Shown: positions 5,805 through 14,885 of the stretch, in pieces
Layout of the letters: every line of letters starts with the position of its first letter
Position numbering within the stretch: the stretch's first letter is position 1
Assembly: GCA_934162205.1 (NCBI GenBank)
Contig: CAKPIA010000006.1
Location: 1 to 64,000, forward strand
Length of the DNA: 64,000 bases
Direction of reading: 5' to 3'
From: an uncultured Clostridia bacterium
GTDB taxonomy: Bacteria; Bacillota; Clostridia; TANB77; CAG-508
The notes under the pieces: model-generated
The model's input: the letters and a program-made list of their open reading frames with translations, nothing else
The model's database searches: none
What the model was told of the DNA's origin: nothing
Program-made: the position numbers and the translations under genes

Positions 5805-7460
5805 ATGAAAAAAAGTAATAAAATATTAAAAAAGATATTAGTAATAGTGGCTATACTAGCTGTTATAGCAATTATATTTTTTGCTATAAGTAATTTTATA
5901 AAAAATAAAGAAAAGAGCATAACAAATTTGGTTATAAATAACAATAATGTTACTTCTAGATTAAAAAAGGATATAATAATAGAAGATGATGTTATATATT
6001 TATCAAAACAAGATATACAAAATTTCTTTGATAAATATATATATGAGGATAAAGATAATAATCAGTTGATTACAACATCAGATAAAAAAATAGCAACTAT
6101 TCCATATGATCAAAAGGTAATAGAAATAAATGGATCAAAAAAACAAATAGTAGCAACAATAAAAAAAGTTGATGATACAATCTATTTGCCTATTTCGGAA
6201 ATGCATGATGTATACGATATAGAAATAACATATATAAAAGATTCTAATGTTATAACAATGGACTCATTAGATAGAGAACAAAAAAAGGCATATGCATCAA
6301 AAAATATTTCTATAAAGGCTAAACCATCAGGATTTTCTAAAACATCTGATAAAGTAAAAAAAGGAAATTGGCTTTATTATATTTCAACAGATGAAAAAGG
6401 ATGGGCAAAAGTAAGAACTACTCAAGGAAAAGTAGGATATGTAAAAGAAAATAAACTTACAAATTTTGTTACATCTAGGGAGGCTATGGAAAATGAAAAA
6501 CAAATTTCAGGAAAAGTCAATTTGGTATGGGATTATTTTTCAGAATATGCAAAAGCTCCAGATAGAACAGGAACAAAAATTGATGGAATAAATGTTGTTT
6601 CACCTTCATTTTTCTATATAGATAAAAATGGTAACTTTAAAGAAAATATATCACAAAATGGTCAAAATTATATTCAATGGGCACACTCAAACGGATACAA
6701 AGTTTGGCCAATGGTTTCAAATTCTAATGTGGGATTAGAGATGACATCTAAAATAATGAATAGTTATGAATCAAGAAAAAAACTAATAGAAGCAATTGTA
6801 AATGCTTGTGTGAAATATAATTTAGATGGTATTAATATAGATTTTGAAAATATGAAAAAAGAAGATGTTGATGTATATTCGAGATTTATAATAGAATTGA
6901 CACCTAGAATTAAAGATGTTGGATTAACTATTTCTGTTGATGTAACAGCACCAGATGGAGCTGATAATTGGTCAATGTGTTTTGATAGAAATGTTATAGG
7001 AAATGTTGCAGATTATATAATTTTTATGGCATATGATCAGTATGGAGCTGGAAGTAATAAAGCAGGAACAACAGCAGGATACAATTGGGTTGAGACAAGT
7101 CTCAAAAAATTTGTAACAACAGAAGAAATAGATTCAAATAAAGTAATATTAGCAATACCATTCTACACTAGACTTTGGTCAGAAAAGGATGGAAAAGTTT
7201 TAAGTAAAGTTGTAGATATGAAAGATATTGATAATACTATTCCTGAAAATGTAGAAAGAAAATGGAACGATACATTAAAACAATATTATGTTGAATATAA
7301 TGATTCTCTATACACAAGAAAAATGTGGATTGAAGATAGCAAATCTTTAAAAGAAAAGCTATCATTAGTAAAACAGTATAATCTTGGTGGAGTTGCATCT
7401 TGGGAAAAAGATAAAGAAACAGAAGATGTATGGGAATTAATAAAAGATGCAATACAGTAA
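5805..7460 (+). CDS. Membrane-anchored GH18 glycosidase with SH3 and amine-oxidase-like N-domains
   Basis: 551 residues. Residues 10-29 are an uncleaved signal anchor. Residues 40-155 resemble the copper-amine-oxidase N-terminal-like domain (VIYLSKQDI, TIYLPISEMHD); 160-222 are a bacterial SH3 domain (ISIKAKPSGFSK, GWAKVRTTQGKVGYV); 235-551 are a GH18 barrel. The family signature DGINIDFE places the general acid at Glu348; the Asn in the second Asp position is also seen in spore-cortex SleL/YaaH and YdhD relatives. The probable substrate is peptidoglycan N-acetylglucosaminyl bonds, outside the membrane. It is monocistronic between terminators and could act in cell-wall turnover or spore cortex remodelling; the sequence does not decide which. 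Confidence 0.88.
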   Translation: MKKSNKILKKILVIVAILAVIAIIFFAISNFIKNKEKSITNLVINNNNVTSRLKKDIIIEDDVIYLSKQDIQNFFDKYIYEDKDNNQLITTSDKKIATIPYDQKVIEINGSKKQIVATIKKVDDTIYLPISEMHDVYDIEITYIKDSNVITMDSLDREQKKAYASKNISIKAKPSGFSKTSDKVKKGNWLYYISTDEKGWAKVRTTQGKVGYVKENKLTNFVTSREAMENEKQISGKVNLVWDYFSEYAKAPDRTGTKIDGINVVSPSFFYIDKNGNFKENISQNGQNYIQWAHSNGYKVWPMVSNSNVGLEMTSKIMNSYESRKKLIEAIVNACVKYNLDGINIDFENMKKEDVDVYSRFIIELTPRIKDVGLTISVDVTAPDGADNWSMCFDRNVIGNVADYIIFMAYDQYGAGSNKAGTTAGYNWVETSLKKFVTTEEIDSNKVILAIPFYTRLWSEKDGKVLSKVVDMKDIDNTIPENVERKWNDTLKQYYVEYNDSLYTRKMWIEDSKSLKEKLSLVKQYNLGGVASWEKDKETEDVWELIKDAIQ

Positions 7461-7488
7461 TTTAAGAAAAACAAACATCAATAAAATA

Positions 7489-7534
7489 GAAAAGAATTTA
7501 TAGTTGTATTAATAACAACAATAAATTCTTTTTT
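7489..7534 (+). terminator. Rho-independent terminator after the GH18 gene
   Basis: Stem AAAGAATTTAT / ATAAATTCTTT (7491-7501, 7521-7531) with an inner GTTGT / ACAAC helix, then a short T run. Confidence 0.85.
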
Positions 7535-7585
7535 GCGTTCTAAAAAAAGAAAAATTTAATATAAATTAATAAAAAGGACAAGAAG

Positions 7586-8428
7586 GTGGTTTTTATTAAT
7601 ACATATTATATAAGTGAAAATAAAAATATTAAATTTATTGATAAGTTAAAGTGTTTTACAAAAAAAGATAATAAGATTTTAGTAAATTTTGATTTAGATA
7701 AATTTAATATTAAAAAAGCAAAGAAAATATTAAAAATATTAAATAAAAATAATGTAAGAAATGTAGTTTTAAGCAAAGAGGTACAGAAAAATGAGATATT
7801 AATAAATTACTTAAATTCTAGTAATGTTAATATTTTTAATGGTAGATGGCTTGAAAAATATTTAGTATATGAAATTGTTAAATATATATTAGTTAAGAAA
7901 AACATTAAAGAAGAAGAAATAGAAATTGCAATATTGATAAATCAAATAGATGAAGTATCAACAGAAAATATTAAATTATTTTCTAAAGAATTTAAAAGAG
8001 TAAATGTTGTAACTAATCATATAGAAAAATTAAAAAATATAGAAGAAAGTATATTTAATGAATTTGGAATTATGATAACAATTACTAATAATAAAAAGAA
8101 GAGTTTAAAAAATGCAAAAATTATTTTAAATATGGATTTTCCAAATGAATTGATAAATAAATTTAATATTTATGATGAAGCGATTATTTTAAATTTGGAT
8201 GGAGATATAAAAATAAACAAAAAAAGATTTTCTGGATTAAATATTAATAATTATGAAATATCTTTAAATGATGTTGATTATTTATCTGAAGAATTTTATA
8301 TTAGAGATATATTTGAATCACAAATATATAAAAAGGCAGCATTTAAAAATATAAGAAAAGAAATTAAAGAAAAAGGAGTAAATATAGAGCAGTTAATAGG
8401 ACTTAATGGTTTAATAAAATTTAACTAA
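7586..8428 (+). CDS. Unrecognised 280-residue protein
   Basis: It starts with GTG behind AAAAGGA (7571-7577). I do not recognise the family. The sequence is rich in Ile, Lys and Asn, has no signal peptide or membrane helix, and alternates helices and hydrophobic strands. The second half has motifs seen in Rossmann-like proteins (VNVVTNHIEKLKNIEESI, AKIILNMDFP, EAIILNLDGD), so a nucleotide-binding-like fold is possible. Stand-alone gene with weak hairpins on both sides, between a wall hydrolase and a penicillin-binding protein. The codon choice is T-richer than the genes at the window ends. Fold search with a structure prediction is the way to place it. Confidence 0.6.
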   Translation: MVFINTYYISENKNIKFIDKLKCFTKKDNKILVNFDLDKFNIKKAKKILKILNKNNVRNVVLSKEVQKNEILINYLNSSNVNIFNGRWLEKYLVYEIVKYILVKKNIKEEEIEIAILINQIDEVSTENIKLFSKEFKRVNVVTNHIEKLKNIEESIFNEFGIMITITNNKKKSLKNAKIILNMDFPNELINKFNIYDEAIILNLDGDIKINKKRFSGLNINNYEISLNDVDYLSEEFYIRDIFESQIYKKAAFKNIRKEIKEKGVNIEQLIGLNGLIKFN

Positions 8429-8457
8429 AAAAGAACAAAAAATGCTTTTCTTTTTTT
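8427..8457 (+). terminator. Weak terminator-like hairpin
   Basis: AAAAAAGAA / TTCTTTTTT around a 12-base loop, running into a T tract. The stem is almost only A-T pairs. Confidence 0.4.
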
Positions 8458-8543
8458 ATAAAATATACTATAATATATAAAGCATAAGTACAGTTTTAAG
8501 TTTATTAAAATAATAATTGTATTTAAGGAAGGAAATAAATAAA

Positions 8544-11129
8544 ATGGCAGACAAAAGAAGTAATAAAAAAACAAATAAAATTAAAGAAAATAAAACAAAA
8601 AATGTTGATGGAAAAAGTAAAAAAATAAAATTTAAAGATAAACATCCTAAAGTATTACTAGCTATAAAGATTTTAATAATAATTATATTATTATTATGTG
8701 TGATAGGTGCTGGAGTTTTAGTAGGAATATTCTTTGGACTTTTTGGAAATGATTTTGAAATTTCTAAAGATGAATTAATAATTTCTGCTTCAAATTCTGT
8801 AGTCGTTGATCAAGATGGAAATGTAATTGCAGATTTAAGCGGAGATGAAAAAAGAAAAATAATATCAATATCAGAAATGCCAGAGTATTTACCTAAGGCA
8901 TATGTTGCAATAGAAGATGAAAGATTTTATAACCATAGTGGTGTTGATATAAAAAGAACAGGTGCTGCAATATTAAATTTTGTTGTAAAAAGAGATTCAT
9001 CATTTGGAGGAAGTACAATTACACAACAATTAGTAAAAAATATAACTCAAGAAGATGATGATACTGGTTTGGCAGGAATTGCAAGAAAGGTAAAAGAATG
9101 GGCTAAAGCAACTCAAGTAGAAAGAATGATTTCTAAAAATCAAATTCTAGAATTATATTTAAATATTTTATTTGTAGGTGGTCAAAATATACATGGTGTA
9201 GAACTAGGAGCAGAATATTATTTTAATAAGAGTGCAAAAGACTTAGATTTAGCAGAATGTGCATTTTTAGCAGGAATAAATCATTCACCAAATATGTATA
9301 ATCCATATAGTGAAAAAGATCACTCAGAAAAAATTAAAACTAGAACATTAACAGTTCTACAAAAAATGAAAGAATTGGGTTATATAAAAAGCGAAGAAGA
9401 ATATAATACAGCAGTAGCAAAAGTTAAAGAAGGCTTAAAATTTGAAAAATCTGCAAATCAGGGAAATGTATATTCTTATCACACAGATGCCGTAATATCT
9501 CAAGTAATTAATCAGGTTGCAGAAGAAAAAGGAATTTCTAAAGAACTTGCACAAAACTATGTATATAGTAGTGGATTAACTATTTATTCAACAGTTGATA
9601 CAAATGTTCAAAATAGATTAGAAGAAGAGTTTGCAAAAGAAATATATGTTAGAAGTGGAAAAGTAAAAAATGCAGATGGAACACTTTTAAATGAACAAAC
9701 TCAAGCAGCAATGGTTGTTATAGATAATAATACAGGATATGTTGTAGGTGTTGCAGGAGGATTAGGAGAAAAGACAGAATCAAGAGGATTTAACAGAGGA
9801 ACACAAATGCTTAAACAAACAGGTTCATCAATGAAGCCTCTTGCAGATATTGTTCCAGGTTTACAAGAAAATATTATAACTGCAGGGACTGTGTATAATG
9901 ATCAAAAAACAGAATTTAATAATGGAAAATATACACCTAAAAATTATAATCACTTCCGTGGATATATAACAGTAAGAGAATTTATAAAAACATCTCAAAA
10001 TATTCCAGCAGTAAAAATAATGGCAGAACTTACACCTGCTAAATCTATAGAATATTTAAAGAAAATGGGAATATCATCATTAGATGATGAAAAAGATAAT
10101 GTTTTATCATTAGCAATAGGAGGATTAACAAATGGTATAAGTCCATTAGAAATGGCTGCAGCATATGAAACTATTGCAAATGATGGAGAATATGTATCAC
10201 CAACATTTTATACAAAAGTAACAGATAGCGATGGAAAAGTTGTTTTAGAATCAGCACAAACAAAAACAAGAGTAATGTCTGAACAAAATGCATATATTGC
10301 AAAAAGTATAGTTCAAGAACCTGTAAAATCCGGAGGAACAGCAACATATTGTGCAATATCTGGTATGGATGTAGCAGCAAAAACAGGTACAACAAATGGG
10401 GATTATGATAGATGGTTATGTGGATTTACACCATATTATACAGCAGCAACTTGGTACGGTTATGATAATAATGAATCAGTAACTGGTTGGGGAACAAATC
10501 CAGCAGGAAAATTATGGGATAATGTAATGACAGATATACATCAAGGATTAGAAGGTCAAAGGTTTACAAGACCAAGTGGAATTGTAGAAGCAACAATTTG
10601 TAAAGATACAGGATTGAAAGCTACAGATAAATGTAAAAATAAATATACAGAAATATTTGTAAATGGAACAGTTCCAAGTAGTTGTGATGGTCACTCAGGT
10701 TCATATGAAATTTGTAAAGAAACAGGAAAACTTGCAAATGAATATTGTCCAGAAAAAGAAACAATATATCAAAAAATTAATCCACCAAAAGAAAAATTAA
10801 GCTTATGGAAAACAGTTGGTACTAGTGAAGACAATAAACCTACAGATGTCTGTGATGTTCATAAAAAACCAGAAGATAAAAAACAAGAAGAAGAAAAAGA
10901 TAGAGATAGAGTTGACAAAGATAAAAACAACAAGAATAATACAACTAATAATACAAATAAAACAGATAAAAATAACACAACCAATAGTACAACTAATAAT
11001 ACAACAACTAAAAATAACACAACTAATAATACAAACAAAAATAATACAACAAACAAAACAGACAAGAATAATACAACAGATAAAAATAATACTACAAAAA
11101 ATAACACAACAACAGATACAACTAACTAA
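8544..11129 (+). CDS. Class A penicillin-binding protein (PBP1A type)
   Basis: 861 residues; ATG 8544 follows AAGGAAGGAAA, and the TTG at 8517 has no ribosome site. Cytoplasmic basic tail, one membrane helix (about 36-60), GT51 glycosyltransferase domain with catalytic Glu124 in EDERF and the GGSTITQQLVKN motif, then a transpeptidase domain with Ser428 (SSMK), SQN and Lys613 (KTGT). It makes and cross-links peptidoglycan outside the membrane. Residues after about 775 form a long Asn/Thr/Lys/Asp-rich low-complexity tail of short repeats. Such tails are known in streptococcal and clostridial PBPs; here the run is about 80 residues. Confidence 0.95.
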   Translation: MADKRSNKKTNKIKENKTKNVDGKSKKIKFKDKHPKVLLAIKILIIIILLLCVIGAGVLVGIFFGLFGNDFEISKDELIISASNSVVVDQDGNVIADLSGDEKRKIISISEMPEYLPKAYVAIEDERFYNHSGVDIKRTGAAILNFVVKRDSSFGGSTITQQLVKNITQEDDDTGLAGIARKVKEWAKATQVERMISKNQILELYLNILFVGGQNIHGVELGAEYYFNKSAKDLDLAECAFLAGINHSPNMYNPYSEKDHSEKIKTRTLTVLQKMKELGYIKSEEEYNTAVAKVKEGLKFEKSANQGNVYSYHTDAVISQVINQVAEEKGISKELAQNYVYSSGLTIYSTVDTNVQNRLEEEFAKEIYVRSGKVKNADGTLLNEQTQAAMVVIDNNTGYVVGVAGGLGEKTESRGFNRGTQMLKQTGSSMKPLADIVPGLQENIITAGTVYNDQKTEFNNGKYTPKNYNHFRGYITVREFIKTSQNIPAVKIMAELTPAKSIEYLKKMGISSLDDEKDNVLSLAIGGLTNGISPLEMAAAYETIANDGEYVSPTFYTKVTDSDGKVVLESAQTKTRVMSEQNAYIAKSIVQEPVKSGGTATYCAISGMDVAAKTGTTNGDYDRWLCGFTPYYTAATWYGYDNNESVTGWGTNPAGKLWDNVMTDIHQGLEGQRFTRPSGIVEATICKDTGLKATDKCKNKYTEIFVNGTVPSSCDGHSGSYEICKETGKLANEYCPEKETIYQKINPPKEKLSLWKTVGTSEDNKPTDVCDVHKKPEDKKQEEEKDRDRVDKDKNNKNNTTNNTNKTDKNNTTNSTTNNTTTKNNTTNNTNKNNTTNKTDKNNTTDKNNTTKNNTTTDTTN

Positions 11130-11148
11130 TTATATAAATTAATATTAT

Positions 11149-11190
11149 ACGTAAAAGTTAGAGATTAATATTAATTTCTAACTTTTATGT
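11149..11190 (+). terminator. Inverted repeat between PBP and cysS
   Basis: A 14-bp stem ACGTAAAAGTTAGA / TCTAACTTTTATGT (one G-T pair) with a 14-base A/T loop. No T tract follows, so termination is uncertain. It is not a T-box: no T-box sequence is present. Confidence 0.5.
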
Positions 11191-11228
11191 TCATATAACA
11201 TATATACATAAAGAAAGTGAGTGATTTT

Positions 11229-12620
11229 ATGGACATATATTTCTATAATACATTAACAAAGAAAAAAGAAGTTTTTATACCTTTAAATAAAGAAGAGGTA
11301 AGAATATATTCTTGTGGTCCAACAGTGTATAAAGATGCAACAATTGGAAATATGAGAACAAATATATTTCAAGATGTATTAAGAAGAGTGTTAAGATATA
11401 ATGGATATAAAATTAAACATGCAATGAATATAACAGATGTTGGACATTTGGTATCAGATGGTGATGAAGGAGAAGACAAAATGATTAAATCTGCAAGAGA
11501 AGAGCATAAAACACCATTAGAAATTGCAGAACATTATACACAACTATTTTTTAATGATTTGAAATCATTAAATATAGAAACACCAGAAATTGTATGTAAG
11601 GCAACAGATCATATTCAAGATATGTTAGAATATGTAAAACAATTAATAGAAAATGGTTTTGCATATGAAACTTCAACAGCTATATATTTTGATGTATCTA
11701 AATTAGATAAATATCCTATTTTAACAAATGTAGATGTAGAAAATCAAAAAGCAGGAGCAAGGGTAGATATAGATCCAGAAAAAAGAAATCCATATGATTT
11801 TGCCCTTTGGATAAAAGCACCAGAAAATCACTTAATGAAATGGGATAGCCCATGGGGACCTAGTTATCCAGGATGGCATATAGAATGTTCAGCAATGGGA
11901 CAAAAATATTTAGGAGAACAATTTGATATACATACAGGTGGTATTGATTTAATTCCTACACATCACGAAAATGAGATTGCACAAAGTAAAGGTAAATGTG
12001 GCAAAATACCTGCAAGATATTGGATGCATGGAGAATATTTATTAATAAATGGCGGTAAAATGTCTAAAAGTTTAGGAAATGTTTATTTATTATCAGATAT
12101 CATAAATAAGGGATATGATCCATTAGTGTATCGTTTATTTACTTATTCATGTACTTATAGAAATAAACTTAATTTCACTTGGGAAGGAATTGATGCAACT
12201 TCAAAAGCATTAAATAGATTAAGAGAAGGATATCAAAAACATTTAACTGGAACAGAAGATGTTTCTGATGAAATGTTAAATGAATATGAAAATAAATTTC
12301 ATGAGGCAATAAATGATGATTTGAATATGCCACAAGCAATTAGTGTTGTATGGGATGTTGTTAAAAATAATACAAAATCAAAGAAATTTGCAGAATTACT
12401 AGATAAATTTGATACTGTTTTAGGTATAAAAATATCAGAAAAACCAGCAGAAGAAAAAGTAGAAATACCAAGTGAAATTTTACAAATTGCTGAAGAAAGA
12501 ATATTAGCTAGAAAAAATAAAGATTGGGCAAAATCTGATGAATTAAGAAACTTAATTATTCAAAAAGGATATGAAGTAAAAGATACAAAGAATGGGCAAA
12601 AAATAGAAAAAATAAAGTAG
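11229..12620 (+). CDS. cysS: Cysteinyl-tRNA synthetase
   Basis: 463 residues. The GTG at 11217 lies in the ribosome site region GAAAGTGAGTG, so ATG 11229 is chosen. Zinc ligands are visible: Cys29 (SCGPTVY), the Cys in IECSAMG, and the His residues in PTHHENE. KMSKS is intact (GGKMSKSLGN). The HIGH box reads TIGN (residues 38-41), so the usual first His is Thr. The anticodon-binding helical tail is complete. It is followed 13 bases later by a Nudix hydrolase gene, probably co-transcribed. Despite the substitution the enzyme looks full length and is the only cysS in this window. Confidence 0.95.
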   Translation: MDIYFYNTLTKKKEVFIPLNKEEVRIYSCGPTVYKDATIGNMRTNIFQDVLRRVLRYNGYKIKHAMNITDVGHLVSDGDEGEDKMIKSAREEHKTPLEIAEHYTQLFFNDLKSLNIETPEIVCKATDHIQDMLEYVKQLIENGFAYETSTAIYFDVSKLDKYPILTNVDVENQKAGARVDIDPEKRNPYDFALWIKAPENHLMKWDSPWGPSYPGWHIECSAMGQKYLGEQFDIHTGGIDLIPTHHENEIAQSKGKCGKIPARYWMHGEYLLINGGKMSKSLGNVYLLSDIINKGYDPLVYRLFTYSCTYRNKLNFTWEGIDATSKALNRLREGYQKHLTGTEDVSDEMLNEYENKFHEAINDDLNMPQAISVVWDVVKNNTKSKKFAELLDKFDTVLGIKISEKPAEEKVEIPSEILQIAEERILARKNKDWAKSDELRNLIIQKGYEVKDTKNGQKIEKIK

Positions 12621-12633
12621 AGGTAATATAAGA

Positions 12634-13113
12634 ATGAAAAGTGATTATATATCAGAAATAAGAAGCAAAGTTGGACATATACCTATGTTAAGTCCTGTAG
12701 TTACATTAGTTATATATAAAGAGGGAAAAATACTTTTACAAAAAAGAGAAGATAATGGCTGCTGGGCAATACATGGTGGAGGTATAGAAATTGGTGAAAA
12801 ATATATTGAGACTTTAAACAGAGAAATAAAAGAAGAATTAAATATAGAACCAATAAATCCAGAATTAATGGGGATTTATTCGGGAAAAGAATTATTTAAC
12901 ATTTATCCTAAAAGTAAAGATCAAGTATATGTGCTTAATCATGTATTTTTTTGTGAAAGTTATAATGGTGAAATTAAATTCAATGATGGAGAGGTTGATG
13001 ACTTACAGTGGTTTGATTTAGATAATTTACCAGATAATATCTTTAAGGTAAACAAACCAATAATAAATGATGTAAAACAATTTGTAAAGGATCATAAAGT
13101 CATAGTAAATTAA
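12634..13113 (+). CDS. Nudix hydrolase
   Basis: 159 residues. The Nudix box is complete: GGGIEIGEKYIETLNREI followed by KEEL, with the metal-binding REIKEE core. The fold starts at PVVTLVIYKEGKILLQKR and ends with the DLQWFDLDNLPDN segment often seen in nucleoside-diphosphate-sugar or (deoxy)nucleotide hydrolases. It lies 13 bases after cysS with a modest AGAGG site, so it is probably translated from the cysS message. The substrate cannot be read from sequence; house-cleaning of damaged nucleotides is typical of the family. Confidence 0.9.
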   Translation: MKSDYISEIRSKVGHIPMLSPVVTLVIYKEGKILLQKREDNGCWAIHGGGIEIGEKYIETLNREIKEELNIEPINPELMGIYSGKELFNIYPKSKDQVYVLNHVFFCESYNGEIKFNDGEVDDLQWFDLDNLPDNIFKVNKPIINDVKQFVKDHKVIVN

Positions 13114-13228
13114 AAAGTTTTTAAATTTCTACGTAAGTAGAGTTAATTTATATAATGATTGGGTTTACAGTCATTTAATACAGATTTGAATATGATTTTT
13201 AATAAAACAATTAAGGAGGATTGACATT

Positions 13229-13741
13229 ATGGTAGAAAATTTAGAAAATATTTCGAAAAAACTTCAAACGGAACGGGAAGGCAAGAAAGTAGTTTTAGCA
13301 ACAGGAACATTTGATTTGTTTCACTATGAACACTTGAAATATCTTGAAAATGCAAAAAAGCAGGGAGATATTCTAGTTGTTGCAGTAAAGAACAACAAAT
13401 GTGTTAAATTAAAAGGAGAAGATAGACCAATAATTGATGAAAGACATAGGATTGCAATTGTTGATGCAATAAAATATGTAGATTATACATTTTTGGTCGA
13501 TTATAATCCTAATGTTTTGTTAGAAGTAAAATCAGATAACGAGAACCAGGAAGAATGGTTAAAAATCTTTCAGGAAACATTTAAAATCTTAAGACCAGAT
13601 ATACTTTATTATGAAGATAATCCTATACTTTTGACGGCAAGGGAAAGAGTATTTGATAGATATGGAATAACTGGAATTAAGAAAGCAAGAGGAAAAGAAA
13701 GTTCTACGACAGACATAATAAAAAAAATTTCAAATCTGTAA
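13229..13741 (+). CDS. Cytidylyltransferase-like nucleotidyltransferase
   Basis: 170 residues behind AAGGAGG. N-terminal signature ATGTFDLFHYEHLKYLENAK is that of the glycerol-3-phosphate cytidylyltransferase / HldE C-domain family; the HxGH motif reads HYEH, with Glu for Gly. Further family elements are VAVKNNKCVKLKG and RPIIDERHR (ERxxxV-like). The C-terminal ESSTTDIIKKI resembles the usual SSTxII ending. It should transfer AMP or CMP to a sugar- or polyol-phosphate. Single gene with its own terminator next to galE, so a role in activating a surface-polymer precursor is plausible but unproven. Confidence 0.8.
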   Translation: MVENLENISKKLQTEREGKKVVLATGTFDLFHYEHLKYLENAKKQGDILVVAVKNNKCVKLKGEDRPIIDERHRIAIVDAIKYVDYTFLVDYNPNVLLEVKSDNENQEEWLKIFQETFKILRPDILYYEDNPILLTARERVFDRYGITGIKKARGKESSTTDIIKKISNL

Positions 13742-13747
13742 AAATGG

Positions 13748-13784
13748 CAACAGTAGAGTTACTTACTCTACTGTTGTTAAATTT
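13748..13784 (+). terminator. Hairpin terminator
   Basis: A perfect 12-bp stem CAACAGTAGAGT / ACTCTACTGTTG with a 5-base loop. The following T tract is short and broken (TTAAATTT). Confidence 0.75.
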
Positions 13785-13804
13785 ATAATATATTAATAAA
13801 TATA

Positions 13805-13833
13805 TTGATTTATTAATGCAAATTAAGTATAAT
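13805..13833 (+). promoter_or_regulatory. galE-argS promoter
   Basis: TTGATT (13805-13810), a 17-base spacer and a perfect TATAAT (13828-13833), 33 bases ahead of galE. Confidence 0.75.
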
Positions 13834-13866
13834 TTACTTGAATAAATGATATAGGGAGGTAAATAA

Positions 13867-14871
13867 ATGTCTATATTAGTAACAGGTGGAGCAGGATTTA
13901 TAGGAAGTCATACAGTAGTAGAATTATTAAATTCTGGTAAAGAGGTAGTTATATTAGACAATTTTTCTAATAGTAACCCAGAAGTGCTGGATAATATAAA
14001 AAAAATAACAGGAAAGGATTTTAAATTTTATGAAATTGATTATTTAGACAGAGAAAAATTAGAAAAAGTATTTGAAGAAAACAAAATTGATGCTGTAATG
14101 AATTTTGCAGGATATAAAGCTGTTGGAGAATCTGTACAAAAACCAATAGAATATTATACAAACAATGTATCTGGGGCATTAGTTCTATTAGATACAATGA
14201 AAAAATATGGATGCAAAAAATTTATTTTTAGTTCATCAGCTACAGTATATGGTGAGAATGCACAAATTCCATATACTGAAGAAACAAAAACTGGAGATAC
14301 AACTAATCCTTATGGAACAACAAAATTGTTTATAGAACAAATATTGAAAGATATATATAAATCAGATAATTCATGGGATATATGTATATTAAGATACTTT
14401 AATCCTATAGGAGCCCATGAGAGTGGTTTAATAGGAGAAAAGCCTAATGGAATTCCTAATAATCTAATGCCATATATAACAAAAGTTGCAGTAGGACAAT
14501 TAAAGGAATTATCAATATTTGGAAATGATTATAATACACCAGATGGTACAGGAGTTAGAGATTATATACATGTAGTAGATTTAGCTAAAGGACATATAAA
14601 AGCATTAGAAAAGTTAGACAAAGAAAAAGAAGGTTTATACATATATAATTTAGGTACAGGTCATGGTACTAGTGTGTTAGAAATGGTTAATGCATTTGAA
14701 AAGGCAACAGGTAAAAAAGTACCATATAAAATAGCACCAAGAAGAGCAGGGGATTTAGCAGAATATTATGCAAAAACAAAAAAGGCAGAAGAAGAGTTAG
14801 GTTGGACAGCAACAAAAACAATAGAAGATATGTGCAAAGATTCATGGAATTATGCAAAAAATAATATGTAA
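13867..14871 (+). CDS. galE: UDP-glucose 4-epimerase
   Basis: 334 residues, normal for the family. N-terminal NAD-binding GGAGFIGSH, then DNFSNS, FAGYKAVGESVQKP, FSSSATVYG and the catalytic Tyr/Lys pair in NPYGTTK. C-terminal substrate domain with GVRDYIHVVDLAKGHIKAL and NLGTGHGTSVLEMV. It interconverts UDP-glucose and UDP-galactose (or the N-acetyl forms) in the cytosol. Ribosome site GGGAGG. It shares a promoter with argS, whose start lies 14 bases downstream. Likely precursor supply for the polysaccharide locus that begins 3.5 kb downstream. Confidence 0.96.
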   Translation: MSILVTGGAGFIGSHTVVELLNSGKEVVILDNFSNSNPEVLDNIKKITGKDFKFYEIDYLDREKLEKVFEENKIDAVMNFAGYKAVGESVQKPIEYYTNNVSGALVLLDTMKKYGCKKFIFSSSATVYGENAQIPYTEETKTGDTTNPYGTTKLFIEQILKDIYKSDNSWDICILRYFNPIGAHESGLIGEKPNGIPNNLMPYITKVAVGQLKELSIFGNDYNTPDGTGVRDYIHVVDLAKGHIKALEKLDKEKEGLYIYNLGTGHGTSVLEMVNAFEKATGKKVPYKIAPRRAGDLAEYYAKTKKAEEELGWTATKTIEDMCKDSWNYAKNNM

Positions 14872-14885
14872 AAAGAGGTTAATTT

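Noticed and set aside
10816..11142. Overlapping + and - strand frames in the 3' end of the PBP gene
   Set aside because: They lie in the Asn/Thr/Lys repeat tail and are repetitive by-products of it.
11130..11228. T-box leader ahead of cysS
   Set aside because: Only an inverted repeat is present; no T-box sequence, specifier loop or antiterminator could be found.
13114..13228. Short palindrome TCTAC-GTAA-GTAGA (13127-13140) as an operator
   Set aside because: A five-base arm in A+T-rich DNA is too weak, and no second copy is seen.
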